Shown here: one piece after another, positions 1-12,400 of the stretch
Layout of the letters: every line of letters starts with the position of its first letter
How positions within the stretch are numbered: the first letter of the stretch is position 1
DNA from: Saccharina japonica
Lineage: Eukaryota; Sar; Phaeophyceae; Laminariales; Laminariaceae
NCBI GenBank assembly: GCA_008828725.1
Contig: MEHQ01002668.1
Span: 221,026 to 285,025, forward strand
Length of the DNA: 64,000 nt
Direction of reading: 5' to 3'
Notes under the pieces: model-generated
The model's database searches: none
What the model saw: the letters and a program-made list of their open reading frames with translations, nothing else
What the model was told of the DNA's origin: nothing
Program-made: the position numbers and the translations under genes

Positions 1-381
1 GGCTTTGCAGTGTACGGACGCCCCTCACGAGGCAGGGGCTAGGCAGTGCAGCCATGCAAACTACCCCAGGTATCCTTCTGCGTGCCGAGTCCAAACGTGA
101 ATAAAATCAAGACAAAAAGCGGCGGATCGTGCGGTTTCCAGGGGGCAGGGGACAGGGGATAGGGGATGTGGTTTTATCTCCATCTGAATGAAGGGAAAAA
201 ACGCTCATCAACTACGCGAAACCCCTTTAATTTGGTCTAGAAGGGTTTGTACATGACGACGATAAAATGTCTGCGGAGGGTATATTTGGGGCGATTTGTG
301 CTTGGTTTGCTGGGCAGTGGTCAGTGGTGAGTGGCAGTGTCTTCCTCTTTCCCCCCCTGGTCTCTGGTGCTGTGGGCGTCC
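1..381. other. Upstream flank of the first visible gene 1 exon
   Basis: No convincing coding sequence is seen. A short GGGGA-rich stretch lies at about 138-170 and a pyrimidine-rich stretch at about 340-360, just before the exon. The pyrimidine tract could belong to a 3' splice site, in which case gene 1 starts outside the window. Confidence 0.4.
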
Positions 382-489
382 ATGTCGTTAAAAGATGCCG
401 TCGCGGCTCTTCGCTCGCTCAAGGCCGAGCTTGAGGCCACACGAAGATCAAAGTCGGAGCTGGAGGTCGCGCACCGTGGATTGGTTCAG
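382..489 (+). CDS. Gene 1 first visible exon (coiled coil)
   Basis: Reads MSLKDAVAALRSLKAELEA and onward for 36 residues in heptad-like order, ending in Gln at a phase-0 donor (CAG|gtatgt at 490). ATG 382 is used as the provisional start. An upstream acceptor cannot be excluded, because pyrimidines precede it and the frame is open upstream to 331. The next supported exon is 15.5 kb away, so further small exons may have been missed. Confidence 0.5.
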
Positions 490-3400
490 GTATGTTTTTC
501 GCGGGTTGTAGAAAACAACTGGCTTCCTCTGATCATCCTCACTTTTTCCACCGACTGTCGAGCCTCGCGGGCAGGCGGGCGCAATTACTCGTGGTGTAAC
601 TGAGCCAGACTAATGTTGCCAGTGCGTTTGAGATCCAGCGTACCCACAACACATGCCGGGTAACAGTAGTTCCCCTTTTTATTTCGAGCTCTGTTTTGAA
701 CTATACGGCGAATCGAATGCCTGCGTGCTGCGGCTAATGACACTTGCTTCCACATCACACAGACTACGTAGCCTATACATTTTGTTCGTGAAGTCCAAGT
801 GACATTACCTCCATGTGTACGTGTACTCATATTGCACAACGGACAACGGTACTGCTGTGGGAGGAGCTTGTGGCAGTTTGTCCGCGACCCGTAACGCACC
901 GCAGGTGTACGAGTAGACGTGCGCTTGCAGAGAATAAGACCAGAAATATCGTGTACCAGGTTCACTATTTGTGCAAAAGAAATGAGAATGGAGGGCATCA
1001 GTTTCAAACGAAATGACTACTCGTACGCGTATTTATAGAAAAAAGTGTGGCCAGATGTGATGATATGCGATTGATTCTGCGTTGTTTTTGTTGCGTTCTA
1101 CAGCCGTACTCGTAGTTCTCGGTTGCGTGTTGCGTGGCAAGCAGAACTCGCTACAGCGGTATGTTTACCAGGTATGGTTGTTCTATATAAATAAGGCCCA
1201 CAATAAGAAATCGTAACGAGAAAACTGTAAGATACATATGATATAATAGGTACATATCGTATGCTGCTGTAGTATACTACTGGTACTCGTATATAATGTC
1301 GTATGTATGTACGAGTACTCGTACGTAGTGTACCGCTATCCGTATGATCTGGTACAAATGTGTAAGGTAACAGGTAATAAGAACGCCAGGTTCACTTTTT
1401 TAGATACTCTTAAGCAATGTGGATTCAGAAATCGTGCTGAGCGTCGAGCGCTACACTAAACCCTATATAGTAGCCAACACAAGGTCACGTACGAAGTGTC
1501 TTTTGAATACGTATTGTACCTTATTTACGATTGTGCGGTGTACTATGAATAGGTATCAGCAGGGTTATACACCAGGCACCCACAGATACCAGGTAATAAG
1601 GTATTTCTTGTTGGCGGGCCCATACTGCAACTGCTGCACTCACTGACTGCTAATATCGCTAAACGTCCCCTCTCTCTGCCCTTGGAGGCACCTGCTGCTG
1701 TCGTCGTCGGTCGGCTTGCGACTGGCGAGTGGTATACGAGTATTCTGGTTTAATGTTATTACATGTTATATTAATAGTATAAAATGCTACGTACGCATAA
1801 CAGGTACCGGTATGTTTTGCCGATTTCTGACTCGACTTTTAGTAGGTACTGCTGTAGACGTATATAACAGCAGGCTTTTCGCCTCGCCCGCCGACGGAGG
1901 CCCGAGTTTATGAAGCTATGGCTTTGCCAGTGCGGCAACAGCTCCTGTGCGCCGCAGGTTAAGCCCTGTGTTCCTGGCTGACCAAACGAGCAGTGTGTGC
2001 ATTGTGTCTTGTACGGGGTATCGTGAGAGCCATGTCGATGTTCTCACATAATCTCATCGCGTTATTTAATAGCGCAGTCCGTGATGACTGTGGGCAGGCT
2101 CCACTACTACGTAATACCGGTATACCATCGTACTCGTACGAGGTTGCCCTTCGGGATGTGGTCGGCATGAACTCCCGCGGCTGTCGTAAGGTGAAGAGGG
2201 GAACACCGGCGTTTCTATACAGTGGTGGCCCCTCGATAGCGCCGGTGTGTGCCAGCGGGAAAAAGCGGCGCTGTATGTATAGCGGCAACCGGCGCTACTC
2301 AGCTACTACACAGTACTACTAGTCATATTACTTCGACTACTACTACGGTTACTACCACAGCTTCTACTACTGGTACTACTACTACTACTACTACTGCTGC
2401 TGCTGCTACTACTGCTGTTACCACTACTCCTCCTACAGCGATGACTATGAGTCATTATATGTGCTGTATTACTACAGTATACTGCGGCTGGTATGTACTA
2501 CTGCTGCTGGTACTACCATACACCATTAGCAGTAGAGTAGCACAGTTCTGCGAGTGCTTTTGAAGTTCAGAGGAAAAGTTTGGGTTCCTTAGGATGGCAC
2601 ACATACGCACACAGGCAAACACCGTCCGTGGCTGTCACCAGGGGGGGGGGGGGGTGTACTCATGTTGTGCACGGCCGTAGTCATATGACCATAGACCCTC
2701 GCATCCCTACAATACCGGGACGGAGCGCGTTGGGTTTTCACCAACCAGGCAGGGGGGGGCTTGAAATGCGGCTGCTGTGGTACCGTGGCCGCTACAAAGC
2801 AGGAGCTTGAAGGACGGTGTGATACAGACACAGCAGCAGCAGACAGCAAGAGCGATACAAATGAAGAGACAAAGCTGAAATTCCACCGCTATTGTAGGGA
2901 TGTCTGTGTTCCCGAGTTCCTTGCATCCTATCATGTAACCTGGGACCCTGGCGAAGCTTGAGCAATTTGAACTAAGCGTCGGCGGTAAAAAGTTGATTCG
3001 ATAAGGCCTGTTTGGTGGAACAAGGGCTTGGTTATTCTTGTATCTTTCCTGCGCCTTGTTCCGTATATTCCGGCGGCATGTGTGTTCCTGTTCTTCTTCC
3101 TGTGTAATCGGGGTCGAAACATTGGTATGACCTTCCGCGGCCGGACCCAACCCCTCATACTACAGCAGTAGTTGCAATATTTCCGACCATGGCGGCATAT
3201 TATTGCCTGCCGCCTGAATCTCGTTTCGTTGTTCCTGCCACCATTTCCTCCTCGATCGGTGGAGTAAGAGCTAGCTCTTCGCGTGCTGGTGATCACACGC
3301 TCGGTTGGATACCAAGGCGCTTGGCTGCTATCCTTGCGCAGCAACAAACAGTACGTGTGGTTCTCTCTCCCCGTCTACATCTGCCATCGCGCCACATTCT

Positions 3401-6386
3401 AGACCCGGGCGGTATGCTTCCATTGAATGCATGGCATGTAAATCCTCGTTTGTGCCGGGGTTCATCCAAAGGGGTTTCTCTCTCTGTGGGCGTTACGGTT
3501 GACGAAGTGAAACCGTGCCTTCCGATCGGAAGAAACGCCACCAGCCTTCGTCACGTTCCACGTACAGCCAACCAACACCAGCGGCCTTACAGGTGTTGCC
3601 TTGCCGTACGTGGAACATGGTATATATAGTTCCGCCGGCTACCCCCGGCTCCCGCTTGACACCCTGATCCCGTGCCGACCTGATCCCACTTTGGCTGGGC
3701 GTTCCGAACTGGCCCTGGGTGTAGCTTTTGCCAGCAGGGCTGAGAGAGAGAACCGATTATCATCATATTATAACCACAATGTATGTTTTTTTTTAAACGA
3801 GGATCGGCCAATAAAGAAATACCAGCAGATAATGCACATGCTATGTACGTAAATCCATACTAGTGGGTAAATACCGTCTGTTTTCATCCACATAAAAAAC
3901 GGGCCATAAAATATAGGTACAAGGTATCAAAGTTTGTTGTAGGAGCACTGACGTAATCCTGCGGTAGATGTAATGAATTCACCCAGAACGGGCCGCACAG
4001 AAAAACTGAAAGCATGATGTATCCGTGGATGTCTTTTGCCCTCATTTATGTCGTGCATCCGGCACTGGTTTTCGCGGCTGTGAAGGAGAAATTCGGCCCC
4101 TTTTTTTTGTCAAGAGAAACCCCTCTCGTAAGAAACGGCCTTCTGAGAAAGAGTCGGAACAGTGCGGTTCGGCACGCTACGATAGCCGTAAGAAAAAACC
4201 GCACCGTGAAAAGCGTTGAAAAAATGTGCCCTAAGACTCGGTGCATCTACCTCTGTTTTTTTTGTCGGTAGGACGACATATTGTCGTGCAGGGTCCTTTA
4301 CCAGGGCTGGTACACAAAACATGCCAATAACCCGGGGAAATCTACTGGCAATTCAAACTGCGCCTGTGGAGAGAAGCGAAGTTTTGAGCTGGTTAACTCT
4401 CAGAGGGTCGAGTAGACTCATTCCGAGAAGCGCACGACCGACTCCGTCGCTTTGCGGGCGTAAAACATCTACGATTGGCTGAACAGCCCAAATCGGATCG
4501 TAAAAAAAAATCAACCGCTTGATAAGGGCCCGAATTAACGAGTATAAAATAAATTCAATTTGGAAAAAATAAAATTCAAATTCGCTCTTCATTGGTCAAC
4601 ACACGCACCAGCACCAAATATTATGCCCCAAGATCCTAATCTTTGGTGTTGGTGCATGTGTTGACCAATGAAAAGTGGACTTGATTTTTTTTTTCCAAAT
4701 TGATTTTTTTTCTTCTTCGTTAATACGGGCCCTAAACGGCCCAAAAACTCTACCAGGTATTATTTTTTATTGTTTTGGGTTGTGTACTGAGACACGAGGT
4801 GCCTACAAACTGCTGTGTGTTGTCTTCAGTGTTGTCTTCGCATTCAACCGTTATTTCTACCGAACTAAATCAGTACACCCAGTGTGCGTCGTTATTCCTT
4901 ATTCTAGAGAGATACTATTGATGTGGTCACAGACTGTGAGGCAGAGAAAAAGTTTACGTGTATGATACAATTACATGATATCATACCATACATATGTAGA
5001 ATACACGGAAATATTTCATCTCGTAATCTCAGGCTGGGGTGGATTGTCCCGAAATCTCAAAAAAAATGGGTTTAAACGCCCCATCTCCCGGGTCAGCTCT
5101 CGACCATGGAGGCATGATGTACAAAGAGGGTTTTGAAACCCGAAAAAAACAAGACTTGATCGTGCCATTTCGTGCGTTATTTCTGGTCGGAGAACGACCC
5201 AATCAAGCTTGCTCTTCTCACAACTGGATGAGATGCACCTGAACCCGTTGTTGTTCTCAGTGCGTCGTTCGAAGTTTTGTCAGTGTTTTCAGTTTCAGAG
5301 GAAAATGCCGTAATAATGCGAGCAAACGCCCCCCCCCCGGACCGAACTTTCGAGCTCGATATCTCGACAGCAGAAAGATGTCAGCGCCGAAAAGAGGTGC
5401 GTTGGGCAGACTCCCGTCGAGGCGTGTCCGAAACGTTTCGTTTGGTGTTGGCACCTTCTTTGTTACGGAGTACGAGCTCGAAAAGTCGGTCCGGGGGGGG
5501 GGGGGGGGGGGGGGGCGTTTACTCGCATCATGGCGGTACCCAAGAATTGGCTTTCTGAGGTGAAGTGATGATTCAAGTGCTAAAGGGGGCCCTTGTTTCT
5601 TGTGAACAGGCTTGTCTAGAATACCTCTGACGATCATCGATTGGGTTATATTTGTATCCTCTTATCTAAAATATATCTGAGGATATTCTACGTTCTTGGG
5701 TTTCTTGATCGAAACTGAAAACACTGCCAAAAATGCAACCCACGCAGCTGGAAATCGGGTATATACTAGCTGCCTCCCGCCGAATGGTGCCAGGTATTCT
5801 GAGAAGAGCAAAAGCTTGATTCGGTCGTTCTCCGACTCAGAAACACGTTATCATATGTATGTACCTCGTATATATAAATGCTAAAGTTCAGACCAAAAAA
5901 ATGGGGTTCAAAACCCTGTCACTAGTACAACAGATTGCCTGAGACATTCAAAACATGTTTCCAGGTACAGTACGAAGTGGTCCCTCTATACTCGTGTGTG
6001 TCAGCGGGAAAAACCGGCGCTACTCAGCTACTGCAGAATACTACGGCTACTACTACTGCTGCTACTGCCATTCCTACTCTTACTGCTACTACTTGTGCTA
6101 CGACAAGTTCTACTACTGCTGCTACTACTGATACTACTACTGATACTAGTCTGCTACTATAACATTACTACTGTAATAATATTTTTAATACTACTGTTGC
6201 TACGTTGCTACTATTACTGCTACTACTACTACTACTTAAAAAGTAGTACTACTACTGTTACTACTCACTACTGCAACTCGTATATACTACTGTTGAGTTG
6301 TACTACTACTGTTGAGTTGTACTACTACTGTTGAGTTGTACTACTACTGTTCAGTTGTACTACTACTGCTACTACTACTACTACTG

Positions 6387-6420
<34 letters not shown>

Positions 6421-9400
6421 CACTACTACTGCTACTACTACTACTACTACTATATACCATTAGCAGAAGAGTACTGCAGGACAGCAAGCCAACTGCAATA
6501 ATTGTTAAAACTACTGTAGCACTACTGAGCGAAGCCGTAGTGCCAATATCGGCACTATAGAGGCCATCCCTGTTTAGAGCCGGTTTGCCACTACTGCGGG
6601 TTCCGCCTGTGCCAAGTGATCTCACCGGCGCTATAGCGGGCAACCGGCGCTATAGAGGGACCACTACTGTATTATGTACGCCTCTTTTCCTCTAAAAAAC
6701 TGTAAATCTGTAAATCTAGTTCCAGTTTCCCTACGTAGTTGTTGTATTTTCCACAGCACAACTACAAACGACGGTTTTTGGTAACTCTTGTGGTATTTGC
6801 GAGTGCTACCTGGAACTCTTTCGGAGACAATTTTTTCGAGCCGAGAAATGTCGCCACAGGGACACGGGCGAAACGAAACGATTTTGAAAACCGCTTTACT
6901 CCAGCTTACGTATATCGTATCGCAAGTACTGGATAACCAACTGCGCGGTGCCGTTGGGAACAGTAACAGCATCTTAAATTTAAATCTTGTTTTTGTACGC
7001 CGTTCCAGCGGCTTGCTGTATCTCGCGGAGAACGCTATGTTGTCCGGAGTAATTCATTCGCTTTCTATTGCAGTCGGTAGTCCGTACCAGCGGGTTCATA
7101 TGAGGGCCTGAGCTCGTTTTTTTTTTACGAGGGAGCAAGATTTGCGAAGGTTCGAAACATTTTCCCAACACCGGCTGGCATTCCAATCTCGCCAAGAAGT
7201 GGGCAAATATTTCGGCCTCGGCAAAAATTGTGCCCGTGATATAAAAAAGCGGACCCAGGCCCCGTGTCAACTACCGACTGCTACGGAAATATCTCGCATT
7301 GATGAACGAATTACTCCTGGCAACCCAAAGTATTATTTCAGGTTCTCCTCGAGATACAGCCGCTGGAATGGTGTAAAAAAGAAGATTGGCGGAATTTAAG
7401 ATACTGTTACCATTAGCATAGAAGGCCATGGGGAACCTCGCTATCCTTATTTATTTTCGTGCTTTTTTTTTTCCTCGGAATTTGTTGCGAGAACTGAAAG
7501 GTTTTTAGTTGCGGTTCGCACTCTTATCCCTGGAGGCATTCGCTTGCGGGGACACAGCACGATCGATACAGTTACAGGGTTGAGATCATTGCGCCTCTCC
7601 TCGGTCTCCTCTGGTGATGGAGACCCATCCACGAAAACCGACAAGCGTTCACGAGACCGACGGCTGTTGTTTGAGAGCCGTTGATGAGACGGGCGGCCGT
7701 TTTCGAGAGCCGTTGACAAGACCGACGGCCGTTATCGAGGGCCGCTCTTTTAGTGGGGATAGCCAATAATCTTGTGCGGGGTAACATACGCCAATCCAGC
7801 ATAGGGTGACTGGCACGAACGATCGCAGCGTTAAACGTGCTCGAACCGGGGAGTGCGAAAGGCGGATTGAGACAAAAGGATGGGGGGGGGGGGGGGGTTA
7901 CGGGGGCCTGGGGGGGGGGGGGGGGGCCTGGGGGGGGGGGGGGGGGCCTGGGGGGGGGGGGGGGGGCCTGGGGGGGGGGGGGGGGGCCTGGGGGGGGGGG
8001 GGGGGGCCTGGGGGGGGGGGGGGGGGCCTGGGGGGGGGGGGGGGGGCCTGGGGGGGGGGGGGGGGGCCTGGGGGGGGGGGGGGGGGCCTGGGGGGGGGGG
8101 GGGGGGCCTGGGGGGGGGGGGGGGGGAGGGGGGGGGGCGCTAGGGAGGGCAGGGATGGCGGCGCAGGGTCGGCCGTCGCCCTCTATACCAAGTTTGGAAT
8201 ACGGGTCTCTACCACCCGCGTAAGATGGACATGACGATTCGATGTTGAGTGGGGCCTAACCGTGCACTCGAGAGCAACTGCAAGAGCGCGTGTTAGAAGG
8301 TTTCTGTGCCTCTTGCCTAGTGTCTCCCCCCCCAGCCACTCGGACGCGCGCCGCAGCCAGTCGAGGGGTCGTCGAGCAACGTCCGTCCCCCCTCGCGGTC
8401 TATCGGGAGTGACGGCATAATATTTGGCCGCAGAGACAGGTTTAGGTGGTCGTATGCTGCGTACTGCACTGGAAAACTGATACAGGGCGCATCGAATGCA
8501 AGCATCCAATGAAAAAGCGTCGACAGGCGGGAAGCACCGGGCAGCAGTCGTCGCGCGGGTCATCAGGTGAAAATAGGAAATACAGCCGTAAAAAAAAAAC
8601 AGGCAGTGTATGAATGAAACAGCCAGTAAATATTCATATGTGCAAGGCATTCAAAACATTGGTATTGGTACATATATATATATATAATATGTGGTACGTA
8701 TAAAATATGTTATATGGATAAATTCAAGAAAAACAAAAATTGCATGTGAATTATAATATACCGGTATGTGGTCGACATTTTTTTCGAAAGAACAAAATTT
8801 GCCCGAGTGTTTTCGTTTTTTCCGTTCAACGGTCATATGGTTCGGCCGATCGTCGGGGTTTTGGGGTTGGGGTTTGATTTTTTGGCGTTTTTCAAACCCT
8901 TCTCGTAGTGCTGGAACCGCACGCGGGTTATGATATGCCCACTCAACAGGTGTATGCCGGGAATGCGTACAAGTTTATATACCAAAATGTACCAAACAGG
9001 TACAGTAGTTATATCATGTCATATGAGTTTTAAACCAAAATGTACCGAGTAATGAACTGCAAGCTAATGCGGTGAAACGTTGTACTCTAAGACGTGACAG
9101 GTAACAGGTACTCGCAATGTACAATAATAGCCGCCTTACTAAAAAAATACCAAAAGCGTACCAGGTATCAGGTAAAGTACAGTAGCAGTCTTACAAAGTT
9201 TTACAAAAAACGTCCCAGGTGAAGTATAGCAGCAGTCGTATACCAGTAAGCTAATACAAAAACGCACCAGGTTATGCCAAAATATCATAGGTTTCGTTAC
9301 GTGAAGCAGTTACCGGTACTCGAAGTATTTAGAGTCGTAGTTTCATTTATTTGATACCAGGTACTCGGTAATATATATGATACCAGTATAAGTTTACGGT

Positions 9401-12400
9401 ACTCAAAAATGTGTCGGTGGACAATGGAATGTCGTAAATAGGATGTTCGCCAATATGTGCCTGGGGAACTCTGAGCTCTGTTTTGGTCAAGAACGTCCCA
9501 TGTGTTGTACAGCAGGTATAAGATTGTTCTTCCCCTTCTGCTAAATTAATTAATCCACACTACGAGTAGCTCAAGTTGTTAATTGTTTATTCCATCTACC
9601 CCTATCCACACTATTTATACGAGTACATATTTCTAATATATTGTGTATGTACGGTACACTAATACATTTGCTTTTACCACACACAAAGATTATCTAGAAT
9701 GTAGCGTAAAGAGACATACATATAACATGTCTGTCCATGGGAAACTGGTTCCTAACACGTAGTTTGTATACTGCACGTGCCAGATACCGCTCAAGTCTTC
9801 AGCAGTCGACAACGTGCGGTAGTAATGGAAAGTCGTATATACCAATATAAGTGTATACAGCGGTAAGCATCTGGCACCCTGGTACACAGTGCTATTCGTT
9901 CAAGTGTCTTGAGAAGCTGCAAACGCCCGGAGTATAAAGAGTGTAATACTGCTGCAAAAAGGGAAAGTCCTATGTTATGTACATACGAGGTATTGATATG
10001 TACCTGGTACGCAAATAAAAGGTTGTATTTAGTAAAGTGTATACGAACACATAATTAAATGATGCCGGTATCACACAAGGTAAAATAAACAACTGCTGTA
10101 GTGATGGAAAGTCGTGAAATATTGTATGCATAAATATTGTACACATACATGTACCAGTATTATACTCAAGTATACAAGAGTGTGTTTACTGTAGTCCATA
10201 CGAAGTACAAAGACGAAAAAGTCAATACTCTTAATGGAAAATCGTACCAGGTATGATATATATGTACGTAAGTAGTTTTTTTAATCTCACGGGTCGGGTC
10301 GGTTCGGGTCAGATGAGATCAAGAGTTTTTCAACCGCTCATGTGTCGGGTCGGGTTACCTTTATCCGACCCGACCCAACCTGACCTGACTTGACCCGCGA
10401 GATTTGACCCCGACCCGTGCACGGCCTTGAATATATTCCCGGTTATGCCAAACGGGTATTTTTTTCCAGGCCAGGGTGATGTATGTTTTAACCCATTCAG
10501 AACTGAAAAAAAAAGATCCTACACTAATTTCAAGTAGTTTGTTCCCAAATGTGTGGGACCAGTTTTTAAGGGGTTAAGTACAAACACGTAAGTGGTATTT
10601 ATACCAGGTAACGCACTACTATACTGCTATCCGCGACTTTTACGCCTCACCCGTGTACGTACTGCATGCAACAGCAGCAACACACGCTGCGGTAAAGGTT
10701 GCGGCTTGTCCTTCGTATTTACGACCTAAACAGTAGTGTGATTCGAAGTAGGCGTTATGGAGGAAGGGAAAGAGGGGACGTGTCGAGTAGTAGTAGTCCG
10801 CCTGTTCGAGGAGTATGTGCGGCGACGACCTTGTTTAGCTTTTGCTGCTCAACCTCGTATATATTTCAAAGGTATAATATAAAACCAGGCTGAACGGATT
10901 ATGAAATGGTATACCAAATATATACACGAAAAGTATGATACATGTATATTGAATTGTGGGGACGGCGTGCTACCGCAAACCGTCAAGATTTACCGCGTTG
11001 TATCACGCAAGGTAACACACACCCTTGAAATGAATTTCGGAGCCGATTTTTTCTAAAACGAGGGGGAGGGGGGGCACGCACAATGCAAATGGTGCTCTTT
11101 GGAGAGATGTCGCCTAGACCTTTCCATGGACGCCTCCCTCGGCATTTGCTCTCTCCCTTTCTGCCGAACAAAATCAGTTTTCAAGACGTTCATTCTTCGG
11201 AGAGAGCGTGTTGTCCTGCGTTTTATACCGTACCTACCGCGTTTTGGTATCGATTTTGCCGCGGGCTGCACGACGCGGCAAACGGTAGGCATATGATATG
11301 TACACGATGCATCGCACGCACGCACGCACACACGCACCCCTTGTTATACCCCTTTAGAGCTCCCATGTGTAGGGAGCGGCCTACGCAACCACATGTCAAA
11401 ATTTGCGATGTCTCGTCTACGTAAAGCTGGTGCTATTGAAGTGGAAGAGCGTGCAAGCAGTATGTCGCCCTGCTGTATGTATCCCACGTGTGATAGGATG
11501 GCACGCACCCTGAGGTGGATGAGTTTCAGAGCCGGCTGACGTATCTCCCAAACATGCCTTGGAGCTATGCCTTAGAAGGGTCATGCCTTATAGAGGGGAC
11601 ACAACGAAAATGGCGGCGTTGGGAAGGTCTCGTCGAGACATTTCGATAAGACAAATCGCTTCGCGTGTACTTTCTCCCAAGTTGTCGAGCCGATTTTTAG
11701 CGTGAAAAATCGTCCCCTATTTAATAGAGAGGGGGTGTGCTTTCTTATGGTACGTGTGATGCGGTACGGTACGGTACACGCAGCTCCTTTTCCTTTGCGT
11801 TCCGGATACATGTGTACGACACCCTTTTATGTTGTAAGCCGCCACCCCGGGTCGGTTCTCGTGTCCGCTGCTGTGCATTCGTCACGTTTATTTCGACACG
11901 TTTCCCTCCTCTATACTGTCTTGTAGTATAATCAAGCGAAGCCTCAAAGCGGTTAATCGTAAAATTATACGTTGCGTGGAATTCACTGCTTGCTGCGCGG
12001 GACTGATTCGAGCGTGCGTGCGTCCCCTCCCCCCCCCCCTCCATCCCTCTTGCTTTTTTTTTGTTGCAGACCCCGCGTCATTCGAGCAGGGTGTTCTCGC
12101 GAGCGGCAACGCTAGCGCGGGGGGGGACACCATGAGGTGTAGGCTTATGCTGCACGGTTGTGACATATAGGTCGTGCATCAAGTGCAAGGCGTCGACTGG
12201 CCGACGTTGGTGCATTTGGCGCCGGCAATCAGTGCCGCCGCGCGGGGTTTCCACGAAGAAGGCGGTGGCTATGGTCAGCGGCATTCACGGTATGGGCGGC
12301 GTTCCGGCGGTGGTAGTGAAGGCTCTCTGTAAGTTCAAAAGTTGTGTATCTTCGTATATACCTTGGAAGGCTTTTTTATGCAGGCGGCGGCCTCTACGGC

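Noticed and set aside
7806..8234. Gly/Trp/Pro-rich open frames in all three plus frames
   Set aside because: They are created by the 20-bp G-rich minisatellite, whose unit length makes the frames cycle into each other; there is no coding signal.
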